A stretch of DNA of 64,000 bases from Paenibacillus mesophilus (GTDB taxonomy: Bacteria > Bacillota > Bacilli > Paenibacillales > NBRC-103111), in NCBI RefSeq assembly GCF_005938385.1, contig NZ_VCRA01000004.1, forward strand, positions 463,755 through 527,754. The letters run 5' to 3'. A program made the translations under genes and the position numbers. Positions 57,348 through 64,000 of the stretch are shown here, one piece after another. Below the pieces are notes generated by a model that did no database searches, was not told the DNA's origin, and worked only from the letters and a program-made list of their open reading frames with translations. Numbering within the stretch: the stretch's first letter is position 1; every line of letters begins with the position of its first letter.

Positions 57348-58436
57348 TCACGCTCTTTTCGTTACTTTGTACAATAGGAGCGCAACATGCACCAATAACG
57401 CATGATGGAACGTGCGGACATCCAGCCCCGTTTCCTGCTTGAACTTGTCCAACCGGTACAGCAGCGTGTTTCGGTGGATGAACAGCTTCTTGGCCGTTTC
57501 GCTCACGCTGCAGTCGAGCGCGATAAACTGCTCGAGCGTCGTCATCATCTCCGCATCCTTCAGCAAGTCCATCCGCTTCAGCACGCGCTCCAGAAACAGT
57601 TGCTTCTGTTCTTCGCCGATCGGATGGAGCAGCTTCTCCAGCTGCAGCCTCCAGGGCATATGAATGTTGTCCGCAACATGATACGTCCGTCCGAGCGTCA
57701 TCGCTTCCCGCAGTTTGGATACGGACGCCAGCAGCGATTTGGCCGGCTGCATCGGGTAGTCGACCGCGATTTGGCATTCCCCTACCCATTCGGTCACGAG
57801 CATCTCGTGCAGTGCGTCGCCGAGAGAAGCAAGCATATCCTCCGCCGTTTCTTCTTCCCCTTCTCCGCCTTCCTGCAGAAGCGATTCCGGCCCGAGAACG
57901 AGCCACTCTTTATCCAACAGCGGAATGAGCACGATTTCCCCGTCGAAGAAATGGACAAGCAGCTTTTTCAAGTCCTGATACGTCGCCTTTCGCTGGTCCG
58001 AATAATCACCGTATACAAGAAGCGGGATTTTGGGTGCATATAGCGCAAAGTTAGCAGCCAGCGAGTCCGGGAGCTCCGCGTCGGTAATTCCCTGCTCCAG
58101 CTGCTGGGCAATCCAGGACCGGATCTGATGCGATTTACGCTCGTCCTCCGAATGAACTTGCGGGGCGCTCCGTTTTTCCTGCATCCGGTACGCTTCCAGC
58201 ATCAGCTCGATCAATTGCTTCTCGTTCGGGGTCAGTAACGGCTCGTCTACCGATACGGCTTGAACATGCCCCCCGTCTTTATATAGAAAAAAATAGTATC
58301 TGTCTTCGATGACGCGGCTTTTCCCCGCATCGTCCTCCGCGGACCGGTTCCACTTGGCGGCAGGTATCCGTTCGCGCCGGAATTCGGTGCCGAGTATTTG
58401 CTCTGCTTGCTGCTTGATCCGATCCCACATCACCAT
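57348..58436 (-). CDS. PucR/CdaR-type transcriptional regulator
   Basis: 362 residues. The C-terminal PucR helix-turn-helix is clear (TLEQFIALDCSVSETAKKLF, then IHRNTLLYRLDKFKQETGLD, about 300-345). The N-terminal 290 residues have no named sensor domain but resemble CdaR-type GGDEF-like folds. It lies 86 bp upstream of the MsmX/UgpC-type ATPase gene and probably regulates it. An inverted repeat lies 25 bp before its own start. Confidence 0.8.
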   Translation of the reverse strand: MVMWDRIKQQAEQILGTEFRRERIPAAKWNRSAEDDAGKSRVIEDRYYFFLYKDGGHVQAVSVDEPLLTPNEKQLIELMLEAYRMQEKRSAPQVHSEDERKSHQIRSWIAQQLEQGITDAELPDSLAANFALYAPKIPLLVYGDYSDQRKATYQDLKKLLVHFFDGEIVLIPLLDKEWLVLGPESLLQEGGEGEEETAEDMLASLGDALHEMLVTEWVGECQIAVDYPMQPAKSLLASVSKLREAMTLGRTYHVADNIHMPWRLQLEKLLHPIGEEQKQLFLERVLKRMDLLKDAEMMTTLEQFIALDCSVSETAKKLFIHRNTLLYRLDKFKQETGLDVRTFHHALLVHVALLLYKVTKRA

Positions 58437-58460
58437 GATGAAATTTCCCCCCAGACCGAC

Positions 58461-58486
58461 ATCACATTTTTCGCGTTACATGTGAT
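58461..58486. promoter_or_regulatory. possible operator upstream of the PucR-type gene
   Basis: ATCACAT-N12-ATGTGAT is a perfect 7-bp dyad in the divergent region between the regulator and the LarA-like gene. Its spacing fits a dimeric repressor site. Confidence 0.4.
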
Positions 58487-58678
58487 ATACATTCATGATA
58501 CACGTTTTGCAAAGGGATGGAAACCTGACACGCTTCGTCAGAAGCCTCCGCCGTTCGGCCGGTTGTCTTGATTAATCGCCAGACGGAACTATTTTTTCGG
58601 TTTAGTAAAGCAGGCGAATGGAAATAATTTTCTTATTCCAACTTTTCGATAGCAGACTGAAGAAAGAAGGTAAGCTCG

Positions 58679-59914
58679 ATATTATTCCCATACGGTAAAC
58701 AATTCGTTGACGTAAAGATCGACTGCCCGAATACGCCCGCGATCCTCGATTATGAGTCGGCGGCGGGGGCTTCGCCGGATCGGATCATCCTTGAAGCACT
58801 GAATCATCCCGTAGCGGGAAAACCTCTTCATGAATTAGCCGCAGACTTCAAACGCGCCGTCATTCTGATTAGCGACGGTACGCGGTTATGCCCGAGCCGC
58901 TTATTTCTGCCCGCTCTTCTTGGAGCGTTGAATCATGGGGGTATTCAAGACGACCGGATTCGAATCGTCGTAGCGCTGGGCTTGCATCGGAAACATACCG
59001 ATACGGAATTACAGCAACTCGTAGGCGATGAAATTTTCCGTCGTGTCCCTGTGATCAATCATTCCGCACTGCCCGAGGATTGTGTCGCCTTGGGCACGAC
59101 CAGCCGCGGAACGCCGATCGAGATCAATCGCCTCGTAGTCGAAGCCGATTTGCTCATAGCTACGGGCAATATCGAACCTCACCGTCTGGTCGGGGTATCC
59201 GGCGGCGTCAAAGCGCTCATTCCGGGTACCGCATCGAAACGATGCATCGAAGCGAATCATGCACTGTCCCAGCGCTATAAAGCCGCTCTAGGAGACCCTG
59301 ACAATCCGATTCACCGCGATCTGGAGGAAGTGCTCGACTATGTGCCGATCCATTTTCTGTTCAACGTTATCGCCAACCATCGGCAAGAGCTGCTTGAGGC
59401 TTACTCGGGTGAGCTTATCCCCACTCACCGGCGCGGACTCGAAGCCGCCCGGAAACGTTTTTTCGTGCCCGTAACCAAGCAGTATGACATCCTATTGGCC
59501 TCTACGGGGGGCTTCCCTAAAGATTTGCAGCTGTATCAAGCGATCAAGACGCTGCAAAACGCCTCCGCCTTTACTAAGCCCGGAGGCTCGATCGTGCTGC
59601 TCGCTCGCTGCGAAGAGCTGTTCGGCAACGGCATTTTCCAGTATTGGATCGAGACGATCCGGGACCGGGCGACGATACTGCGCAAATTGAACGAGAAATT
59701 CGTAATGGGCGCCCATAAAGTCGCGCAAATCGACCAAATCTTGTCCAAACATACCGTTTATTTGTATTCCGATATGCCCGAACCGCTTACGGAACTGGCA
59801 GGCTTTACTCCGGTTCGCGACTTGGCGCAGCTGGTTGCGGGCGTCATCCATAATGAAAACTGCGAGGTGGCCTTGATGCCGCACGGCGCACTGACTTTCC
59901 CGGCACCGGAATGA
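58679..59914 (+). CDS. LarA-like (nickel-dependent lactate racemase family) protein, apparent ATA start
   Basis: 411 codons from ATA at 58679, which sits 8 bases after AGAAGG. Family sequence (FPYGKQFVDVKID, then KRAVILISDGTRLCPSRLFL) begins right there, and the frame has no ATG, GTG or TTG until 58928, 83 codons inside. Internal blocks match LarA: VALGLHRKHTDTEL and NIEPHRLVGVSGGVKALIPG. LarA racemises lactate with a nickel-pincer cofactor made by LarBCE; those genes are not here, and many homologues act on other 2-hydroxy acids. A TGA closes the frame at 58658. Either ATA is used, or the gene's start has been lost. Confidence 0.75.
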   Translation: MLFPYGKQFVDVKIDCPNTPAILDYESAAGASPDRIILEALNHPVAGKPLHELAADFKRAVILISDGTRLCPSRLFLPALLGALNHGGIQDDRIRIVVALGLHRKHTDTELQQLVGDEIFRRVPVINHSALPEDCVALGTTSRGTPIEINRLVVEADLLIATGNIEPHRLVGVSGGVKALIPGTASKRCIEANHALSQRYKAALGDPDNPIHRDLEEVLDYVPIHFLFNVIANHRQELLEAYSGELIPTHRRGLEAARKRFFVPVTKQYDILLASTGGFPKDLQLYQAIKTLQNASAFTKPGGSIVLLARCEELFGNGIFQYWIETIRDRATILRKLNEKFVMGAHKVAQIDQILSKHTVYLYSDMPEPLTELAGFTPVRDLAQLVAGVIHNENCEVALMPHGALTFPAPE

Positions 59915-59954
59915 AAAAGGGTGGCCGCTATTTATCCATATGGAGGGATGTCAC

Positions 59955-60347
59955 TTGTATTGGGATGCTTGGTCTTTAGACCGCTTTTTGATTTTTTTCG
60001 TGAGCGTCGCTTTCGTATTGATCGGCGGTCAAGTCACGATGTTTCATTACCGGCAAAATTTCCACCATAAATCGATGTGGGTTCCGGTCGTATCGGCACC
60101 CTTCTTTTTCGTGACGGGACTCGCGCTGACGTTCTATAACGCCGGCTGGCTGCGGCTGCTGTTCACGCTTTTTATGGCCATGGGCGTGCTTGACGGCCTC
60201 GTCGGCGTCTATTTTCATGCCAAAGGCGTCCGTCTGCGGGTCGGCGGCTGGGCTATGCGCAACTTTCTGATCGGCCCTCCGGTCATCCTCCCGTTTCTGT
60301 TTACGGCCATCAGCGCACTCGGGATTATCGCAATTTTTTGGAGGTGA
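59955..60347 (+). CDS. small integral membrane protein, about four helices
   Basis: 130 residues from TTG at 59955, with GGAGGG 7 bases upstream; ATG 5 codons earlier contains the box. Helices lie in RFLIFFVSVAFVLIGGQV, WVPVVSAPFFFVTGLAL, LLFTLFMAMGVLDGLVGVYF and IGPPVILPFLFTAISALGII. It is next to gluconate-dehydrogenase-like genes and may be their membrane anchor or electron-transfer partner. It has no haem-ligand motif. The family is not recognised. Confidence 0.65.
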   Translation: MYWDAWSLDRFLIFFVSVAFVLIGGQVTMFHYRQNFHHKSMWVPVVSAPFFFVTGLALTFYNAGWLRLLFTLFMAMGVLDGLVGVYFHAKGVRLRVGGWAMRNFLIGPPVILPFLFTAISALGIIAIFWR

Positions 60348-60353
60348 CCGTTC

Positions 60354-60944
60354 ATGAAGAAGAGCCGGTATCCGGATTACGACGTGATGAGCGAGCAAGA
60401 AGCATGGGACCGACACTCCCGATCGATCGTCTCGTCCCGCTTGGAAAGCGTACACGGGTATAAATCGCTGACTTTAATGGAGGCCGAAATGCTTCGCGCC
60501 ATTTGCTCGTCCTTGGCGGGCGACAATCGGACCGATATCATTCAGTTCGTGCTCGGCCATATCGACCGCTCCCTGGACGCCCAGACAGGCGAAAGCGAAC
60601 GGAAGCCGTCCGTCCCCAAAGCCGGCGACTTGCTCCGAAGCGGGATGAAACGTTTGAATCAATGGTCCGTGTCCGAGTATAAGCATCCGTTTATCGATTT
60701 GACCGAAACGGAGCAGTTGACGATCATAACCGCCCTGAGCGAAGGCAAGCTCCCGCTTAGCGGGGATTTGGATTTTCCGCAAAAAGCGTTTTTCAACCGT
60801 TTGTTAAGCTGGACGGTTGAATCGTACTATTCTCACCCTACCGTATGGTCGGAAATCGGATATGGCGGCCCCGCCTATCCGCGGGGATACGTTCGGGCAA
60901 ATATCGGTCAGTTGGACCCTTGGGAGGCGAAACCGGATACATGA
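60354..60944 (+). CDS. gluconate 2-dehydrogenase subunit 3-like protein
   Basis: 196 residues. The middle (SLTLMEAEMLRAICSSL, then DLTETEQLTIITALSEGKLP, to VESYYSHPTVWSEIGYGGPA) matches the subunit 3 family (PF13618 type). Those proteins are small chaperone-like partners of GMC flavoproteins. Gram-negative members carry Tat signals; this one has none, so the complex may be cytoplasmic. Its TGA overlaps the ATG of the GMC gene. Confidence 0.82.
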   Translation: MKKSRYPDYDVMSEQEAWDRHSRSIVSSRLESVHGYKSLTLMEAEMLRAICSSLAGDNRTDIIQFVLGHIDRSLDAQTGESERKPSVPKAGDLLRSGMKRLNQWSVSEYKHPFIDLTETEQLTIITALSEGKLPLSGDLDFPQKAFFNRLLSWTVESYYSHPTVWSEIGYGGPAYPRGYVRANIGQLDPWEAKPDT

Positions 60945-62518
60945 CGCTGCAGCGCAAATATGCACATGATGAAGTGGACGCCGTCATAGTAGGGGCCGGA
61001 GCCGCCGGCGGCGTGCTGGCCAAAGACTTGAGCGAAGCGGGCATGCGCGTGGTCGTCTTGGAGGCCGGGCCGTTCCGAGACCCGCAGCACGATTTTGCGA
61101 GCGATGAATTAGCCATGAAATCGTTGGGTTGGGAGGACACCCGCCTAGTGGATGGAGCGGATCCGCTCAAGATGGGCCATAACAACTCAGGCCGCGGTGT
61201 CGGAGGAGGTACGACTCATTTTACCGGAGTGTTCGTCCGGTTTCACGATTCCGATTTCCGCTCACGCACGCTGGACGGGGTCGGGGAAGATTGGCCGATC
61301 GGCTACGCCGATCTGGAACCGTATTATGCCAAAATCGAGAAAGAAATCGCCGTCTCCGGTCCGAAGCATTTCCCGTGGGGCAATTACAACGGGCCTTACC
61401 CTTACCCGGAACGCGAACCGTTAAGCCCGAACGCTTATATGTTCATGAACGGCTGCGACAAGCTCGGCATTCGTTCGGTCGTGGCGCCTTTGGCCATTTT
61501 ATCCGCTCCGTTCGAAGGGCGCCCTCCCTGTATCAATCGGGGCTTCTGCAACCAAGGCTGCATGCCGAATGCCAAATTCAGCACATTGATCGTACATATT
61601 CCGAAAGCGATCGCCGCCGGTGCCGAAGTGCTTGCCGACTGCATGGTCACCCGTGTGCAAATGAACGATGCCGGACGGGCCACAGGCGTCGAGTTCATCC
61701 ATAACGGCCAGACGTATGTGCAGAAAGCCCGCATCGTCATCGTGTCGGCCTACGCCGTCGAGACGCCTCGACTGCTCTTGAATTCCGCCACTTCCCAATT
61801 TCCCGACGGACTGGCCAACCGGAGCGGTTGGGTCGGCAAAGCGATCATGACACACAGCAGCCAGGACGTTTATGCCAAATTCGAACAGGAAATCCGTTTA
61901 TATAAAGGAACGCCGGTTCTTGCGACAACGCAGGACTTTTATGAAACCGACAAAAACAACGATTTTGTACGCGGTTATTCGCTGCATGCTCACGGCGCCC
62001 GGCCGGTCGGCTTCGCTAACGGCATTTCGCAATCGGAACAAGGCCCCGTCTGGGGGCAGCGTCTGCGGGGTACCATTTTGGATTACAATTTGTACGGCAG
62101 AGTCACGATGGTCGGCGAAGTGCTTCCCTCTGAATCCAATCGGGTGACGCTTGCCGCAGAGAAGGATCAATACGGGTTACCAAGGGCTCATGTATCGTTC
62201 AGCTATGGCGATAACGATCGCAAGCTGATCGATCATGCTGTCGGCACGATGAGCTCCATATTACGGGCAGCCGGCGGAACCGTGGAGTACGTAGTACCCG
62301 ATACGGCGCATCTTATGGGAGGCTGCCGGATGGGGAGCGATCCCGAGGCGTCCGTTGCCAACTCCTATGGCCAAACTCACGACATCCCGAATTTATTCGT
62401 ATGCGATGCCAGTCTCTTCGTAACGTCGGGAGCCGGCAATCCGACCAATACGGTTATGGCATTAGCTACCCGCACGGCGGAGTTCATCCGGCAGGGAGCG
62501 AAGCGGCTCGAGCTGTAG
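60941..62518 (+). CDS. GMC-family oxidoreductase (gluconate/2-keto-sugar dehydrogenase type)
   Basis: 525 residues from ATG at 60941 in an ATGA overlap with the preceding stop. The FAD motif is VIVGAGAAGGVLAKDLSEAG near 14. The GMC C-terminal part has AHLMGGCRMGSDPEASV and GAGNPTNTVMALATRTAEF. GMC enzymes oxidise alcohol groups of sugars or sugar acids and, without oxygen chemistry, pass electrons to a membrane carrier. The usual cytochrome c subunit is not in this operon. The substrate is unknown. Confidence 0.88.
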   Translation: MTLQRKYAHDEVDAVIVGAGAAGGVLAKDLSEAGMRVVVLEAGPFRDPQHDFASDELAMKSLGWEDTRLVDGADPLKMGHNNSGRGVGGGTTHFTGVFVRFHDSDFRSRTLDGVGEDWPIGYADLEPYYAKIEKEIAVSGPKHFPWGNYNGPYPYPEREPLSPNAYMFMNGCDKLGIRSVVAPLAILSAPFEGRPPCINRGFCNQGCMPNAKFSTLIVHIPKAIAAGAEVLADCMVTRVQMNDAGRATGVEFIHNGQTYVQKARIVIVSAYAVETPRLLLNSATSQFPDGLANRSGWVGKAIMTHSSQDVYAKFEQEIRLYKGTPVLATTQDFYETDKNNDFVRGYSLHAHGARPVGFANGISQSEQGPVWGQRLRGTILDYNLYGRVTMVGEVLPSESNRVTLAAEKDQYGLPRAHVSFSYGDNDRKLIDHAVGTMSSILRAAGGTVEYVVPDTAHLMGGCRMGSDPEASVANSYGQTHDIPNLFVCDASLFVTSGAGNPTNTVMALATRTAEFIRQGAKRLEL

Positions 62519-62606
62519 TTTGCATTGGCCAAAGGCTGGGTATCCGATTACAATACGGTATATAGGCTTAATTCGCCAATACTGGATGTTGCGGGAGGGA
62601 AGAAGC

Positions 62607-62921
62607 ATGCCGATCGTTGAAGTCACGATTGTTCCGGTTGGCACGGGAACAACCAGCTTGAGCCGTTATGTGGCGGATATGCAAAACTTGCTGGAGCAGG
62701 CGCGCGAGCCGATCCATTATCAGCTTACCCCGATGAGCACCATTATCGAAGGGGAACTGACGGATTTACTGGAGGTCGTACGCAGACTGCACGAAAGTCC
62801 TTTTGTCCAAGGAGCGGACCGGGTGTGTACCACGATCAAAATAGACGACCGCCGGGACCGCCCATCCTCCATGGAACAAAAAATGAAGTCGGTCGCCGAC
62901 CGGCTGCAATCGTCAACGTAA
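62607..62921 (+). CDS. MTH1187/YkoF-family thiamine-binding-type protein
   Basis: 104 residues from ATG at 62607 with GGGAGG upstream. The whole length fits the DUF77/MTH1187 fold: MPIVEVTIVPVGTGTTSLSR, then YQLTPMSTIIEGELTDLLEV. These small ferredoxin-like proteins bind thiamine-like molecules and their role is not settled. It follows the GMC gene by 88 bp and ends the operon. Confidence 0.85.
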   Translation: MPIVEVTIVPVGTGTTSLSRYVADMQNLLEQAREPIHYQLTPMSTIIEGELTDLLEVVRRLHESPFVQGADRVCTTIKIDDRRDRPSSMEQKMKSVADRLQSST

Positions 62922-62928
62922 CAAAAGA

Positions 62929-62970
62929 GAAGGTCCTCCCGAGCAGTCGATGCGGGGAAGGACCTTCTTC
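62929..62970 (+). terminator. terminator of the GMC operon
   Basis: GAAGGTCCTCCCG and CGGGGAAGGACCTTC pair around a 9-base loop; the following run is TTCAAATT, so termination may be weak in this direction. Confidence 0.6.
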
Positions 62971-62975
62971 AAATT

Positions 62976-63006
62976 AAAAAAACCTTTCCGCAACGGGAAA
63001 GGTTTC
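62976..63006 (-). terminator. terminator of the rRNA-tRNA operon
   Basis: Read leftward, AAACCTTTCC and GGAAAGGTTT form a 10-bp stem with a 6-base loop and then TTTTTAA. Confidence 0.9.
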
Positions 63007-63008
63007 GA

Positions 63009-63081
63009 TGAGCCATGTAGGACTCGAACCTACGACACCCTGATTAAAAGTCAGGTGCTCTACCAACTGAGCTAATGGCTC
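63009..63081 (-). tRNA. tRNA-Lys(TTT)
   Basis: GAGCCAT and ATGGCTC form the acceptor stem; the anticodon loop CTTTTAA gives TTT. Discriminator A, CCA not encoded. It is the last gene of the tRNA cluster. Confidence 0.95.
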
Positions 63082-63103
63082 ACATTTGAGTAAGCTTGAT
63101 AAA

Positions 63104-63189
63104 TGGTGGAGGCTGATGGATTCGAACCACCGAACTCGTCAGAGAACAGATTTACAGTCTGCTGCGTTTGGCCACTTCGCTAAGCCTCC
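63104..63189 (-). tRNA. tRNA-Tyr(GTA)
   Basis: Class II tRNA with a long variable arm, anticodon loop CTGTAAA giving GTA. Acceptor GGAGGCT/AGCCTCC, discriminator A, CCA encoded. Confidence 0.95.
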
Positions 63190-63232
63190 ATATTGAAATG
63201 TCCCGTGCCGTTTGCGGCATTTTGGACATACA

Positions 63233-63308
<76 letters not shown>

Positions 63309-63392
63309 GTATGTAGTTAAGTTAGTGTCTTCACGGTCCCCGAAAGTAATCGGAGTCGACTTCGAAGCTTTACTTCACTTTTTGGGGTAAAG

Positions 63393-63469
63393 TGGCGGAG
63401 CTGACGGGATTCGAACCCGCGGTCTCCTGCGTGACAGGCAGGCATGTTAGGCCTCTACACCACAGCTCC
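63393..63469 (-). tRNA. tRNA-Asp(GTC)
   Basis: Acceptor GGAGCTG/CAGCTCC, anticodon loop CTGTCAC giving GTC, discriminator G as expected for Asp, CCA encoded. Confidence 0.95.
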
Positions 63470-63526
63470 AAGTTGCTGGTCTTTCTATAATTCCCGGCAA
63501 GCCAAACGGCCATGCTAGGAAAACGA

Positions 63527-63602
63527 TGGTGGACGCTGACGGGATCGAACCGCCGACCCTCTGCTTGTAAGGCAGATGCTCTCCCGGCTGAGCTAAGCGT
63601 CC
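63527..63602 (-). tRNA. tRNA-Val(TAC)
   Basis: Acceptor GGACGCT/AGCGTCC, anticodon loop CTTACAA giving TAC, CCA encoded. Confidence 0.95.
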
Positions 63603-63611
63603 TAATGAAGT

Positions 63612-63688
63612 TGGTAGCGGCGGAGGGAGTCGAACCCACGACCTCACGGGTATGAACCGTACGCTCTAGCCAGCTGAGCTACACCGCC
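63612..63688 (-). tRNA. tRNA-Met(CAT), elongator type
   Basis: Anticodon loop TTCATAC gives CAT. The paired 5' end GGCGGTG and the TAGC D-arm start match the Bacillus elongator tRNA-Met, whereas initiators begin CGCGGG. CCA encoded. Confidence 0.92.
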
Positions 63689-63704
63689 ATAAATCAGGTT
63701 AAAA

Positions 63705-63790
63705 CGGAGAGAGAGGGATTCGAACCCTCGCGGCTGTTACACCCTAACGCTTTAGCAAAGCGCCCCCTTCGGCCTCTTGGGTACCTCTCC
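63705..63790 (-). tRNA. tRNA-Ser(GCT)
   Basis: Class II tRNA with a long variable arm. The anticodon loop TTGCTAA gives GCT. Discriminator G fits Ser, and CCA is not encoded. It is the first tRNA behind the 23S rRNA. Confidence 0.93.
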
Positions 63791-63873
63791 ATAATTATTC
63801 CCTGAAAACTGAATGCGAAACGAATCGAGTTGAAGCTGGAATCGAGCGCCCCGGGGGTTTACCGGGGCTAGTT

Positions 63874-64000
63874 GGATAAGCCCTCGACCGATTAGTATTC
63901 GTCAGCTGCACGCGTTGCCGCGCTTCCACCCCGAACCTATCAACCTGGTCGTCTACCAGGGGTCTTACGAATTGGGAAATCTCATCTTGAGGGGGGCTTC
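63874..64000 (-). rRNA. rrl: 23S ribosomal RNA, 3' end (partial)
   Basis: Read leftward, the last 127 bases are the conserved 23S end, including GGTTGATAGG, TGACGAATACTAATCGGTCG and the terminal GGGCTTATCC. The gene runs off the right edge. The 83-bp spacer to tRNA-Ser contains a GC-rich hairpin (GCCCCGG/CCGGGGC, 63848-63868) and TTCAGTTTTCAGGG, but no 5S rRNA. Confidence 0.95.

Overview
The window comes from a Gram-positive, endospore-former-type Firmicute, most likely Paenibacillaceae (Paenibacillus, Cohnella or a close relative). The evidence is gene order: cggR-gap-pgk-tpiA-gpmI-eno, secG, rnr-smpB-ssrA, clpP with a CtsR box, rapZ-yvcK-whiA-HPr, trxB, prs, hisZGDBHFI, and hprK-lgt-ppaX-yvoF. 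AGGAGG-type ribosome binding sites, frequent TTG starts and many copper-amine-oxidase-N, AraC and solute-binding proteins fit the same family. This is inferred from synteny, not from a database search.

Layout. 0-9 kb is accessory: an ABC exporter with a cyclic-nucleotide-binding tail, two related GNAT-fold proteins with a 31-codon ORF between them, a third GNAT, an NlpC/P60 lipoprotein, and an ECF-type sigma factor fused to a large C-terminal domain and followed by a solute-binding-protein-like gene with no signal peptide. 9-12 kb holds a tandem pair of HI0933-type flavoproteins. 12-17.2 kb is a decayed island next to the tmRNA gene: ddh, a stand-alone L25/Ctc gene, an IS3 transposase remnant, a fragment resembling the inside of ssrA, an AT-rich gene with two HEPN motifs, and at least five diverged copies of the ssrA 3' end and its flank.

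17.2-29.6 kb is core: ssrA, smpB, rnr, secG, an M50-type membrane protease and the whole lower-glycolysis operon, transcribed leftward from one sigma-A promoter with a CggR operator just downstream. Rightward from the same region run tRNA-Arg and clpP. 30.8-37.3 kb is accessory surface biology (Tat-exported beta-helix protein, AraC regulator, orphan sugar-type binding lipoprotein, copper-amine-oxidase-N/PKD protein). 37.5-46 kb is carbon-control and cell-envelope housekeeping (HPr, whiA, yvcK, rapZ, glucokinase, trxB, a TPR protein, prs). 46.2-52.4 kb is the histidine operon, which lacks hisA and carries a 206-bp nested palindrome between hisZ and hisG. 52.9-58.4 kb holds yvoF, ppaX, lgt, hprK, a MsmX/UgpC-type ATPase and a PucR-type regulator. 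58.7-62.9 kb is a redox operon (LarA-like protein without an ordinary start codon, small membrane protein, gluconate-2-dehydrogenase-like subunit 3, GMC oxidoreductase, MTH1187-type protein). The right end is seven leftward tRNA genes directly behind the 3' end of a 23S rRNA, with no 5S gene between them.

The carbon-control genes hang together: HPr kinase, an HPr-type protein with both phosphorylation sites, RapZ, YvcK, CggR, glucokinase and a multi-sugar ATPase all sit within about 30 kb. The most promising candidates for something undescribed are the ABC/GNAT/mini-peptide operon, the sigma-fusion plus leaderless binding protein, the HEPN gene in the ssrA island, and the hisZ-hisG palindrome.
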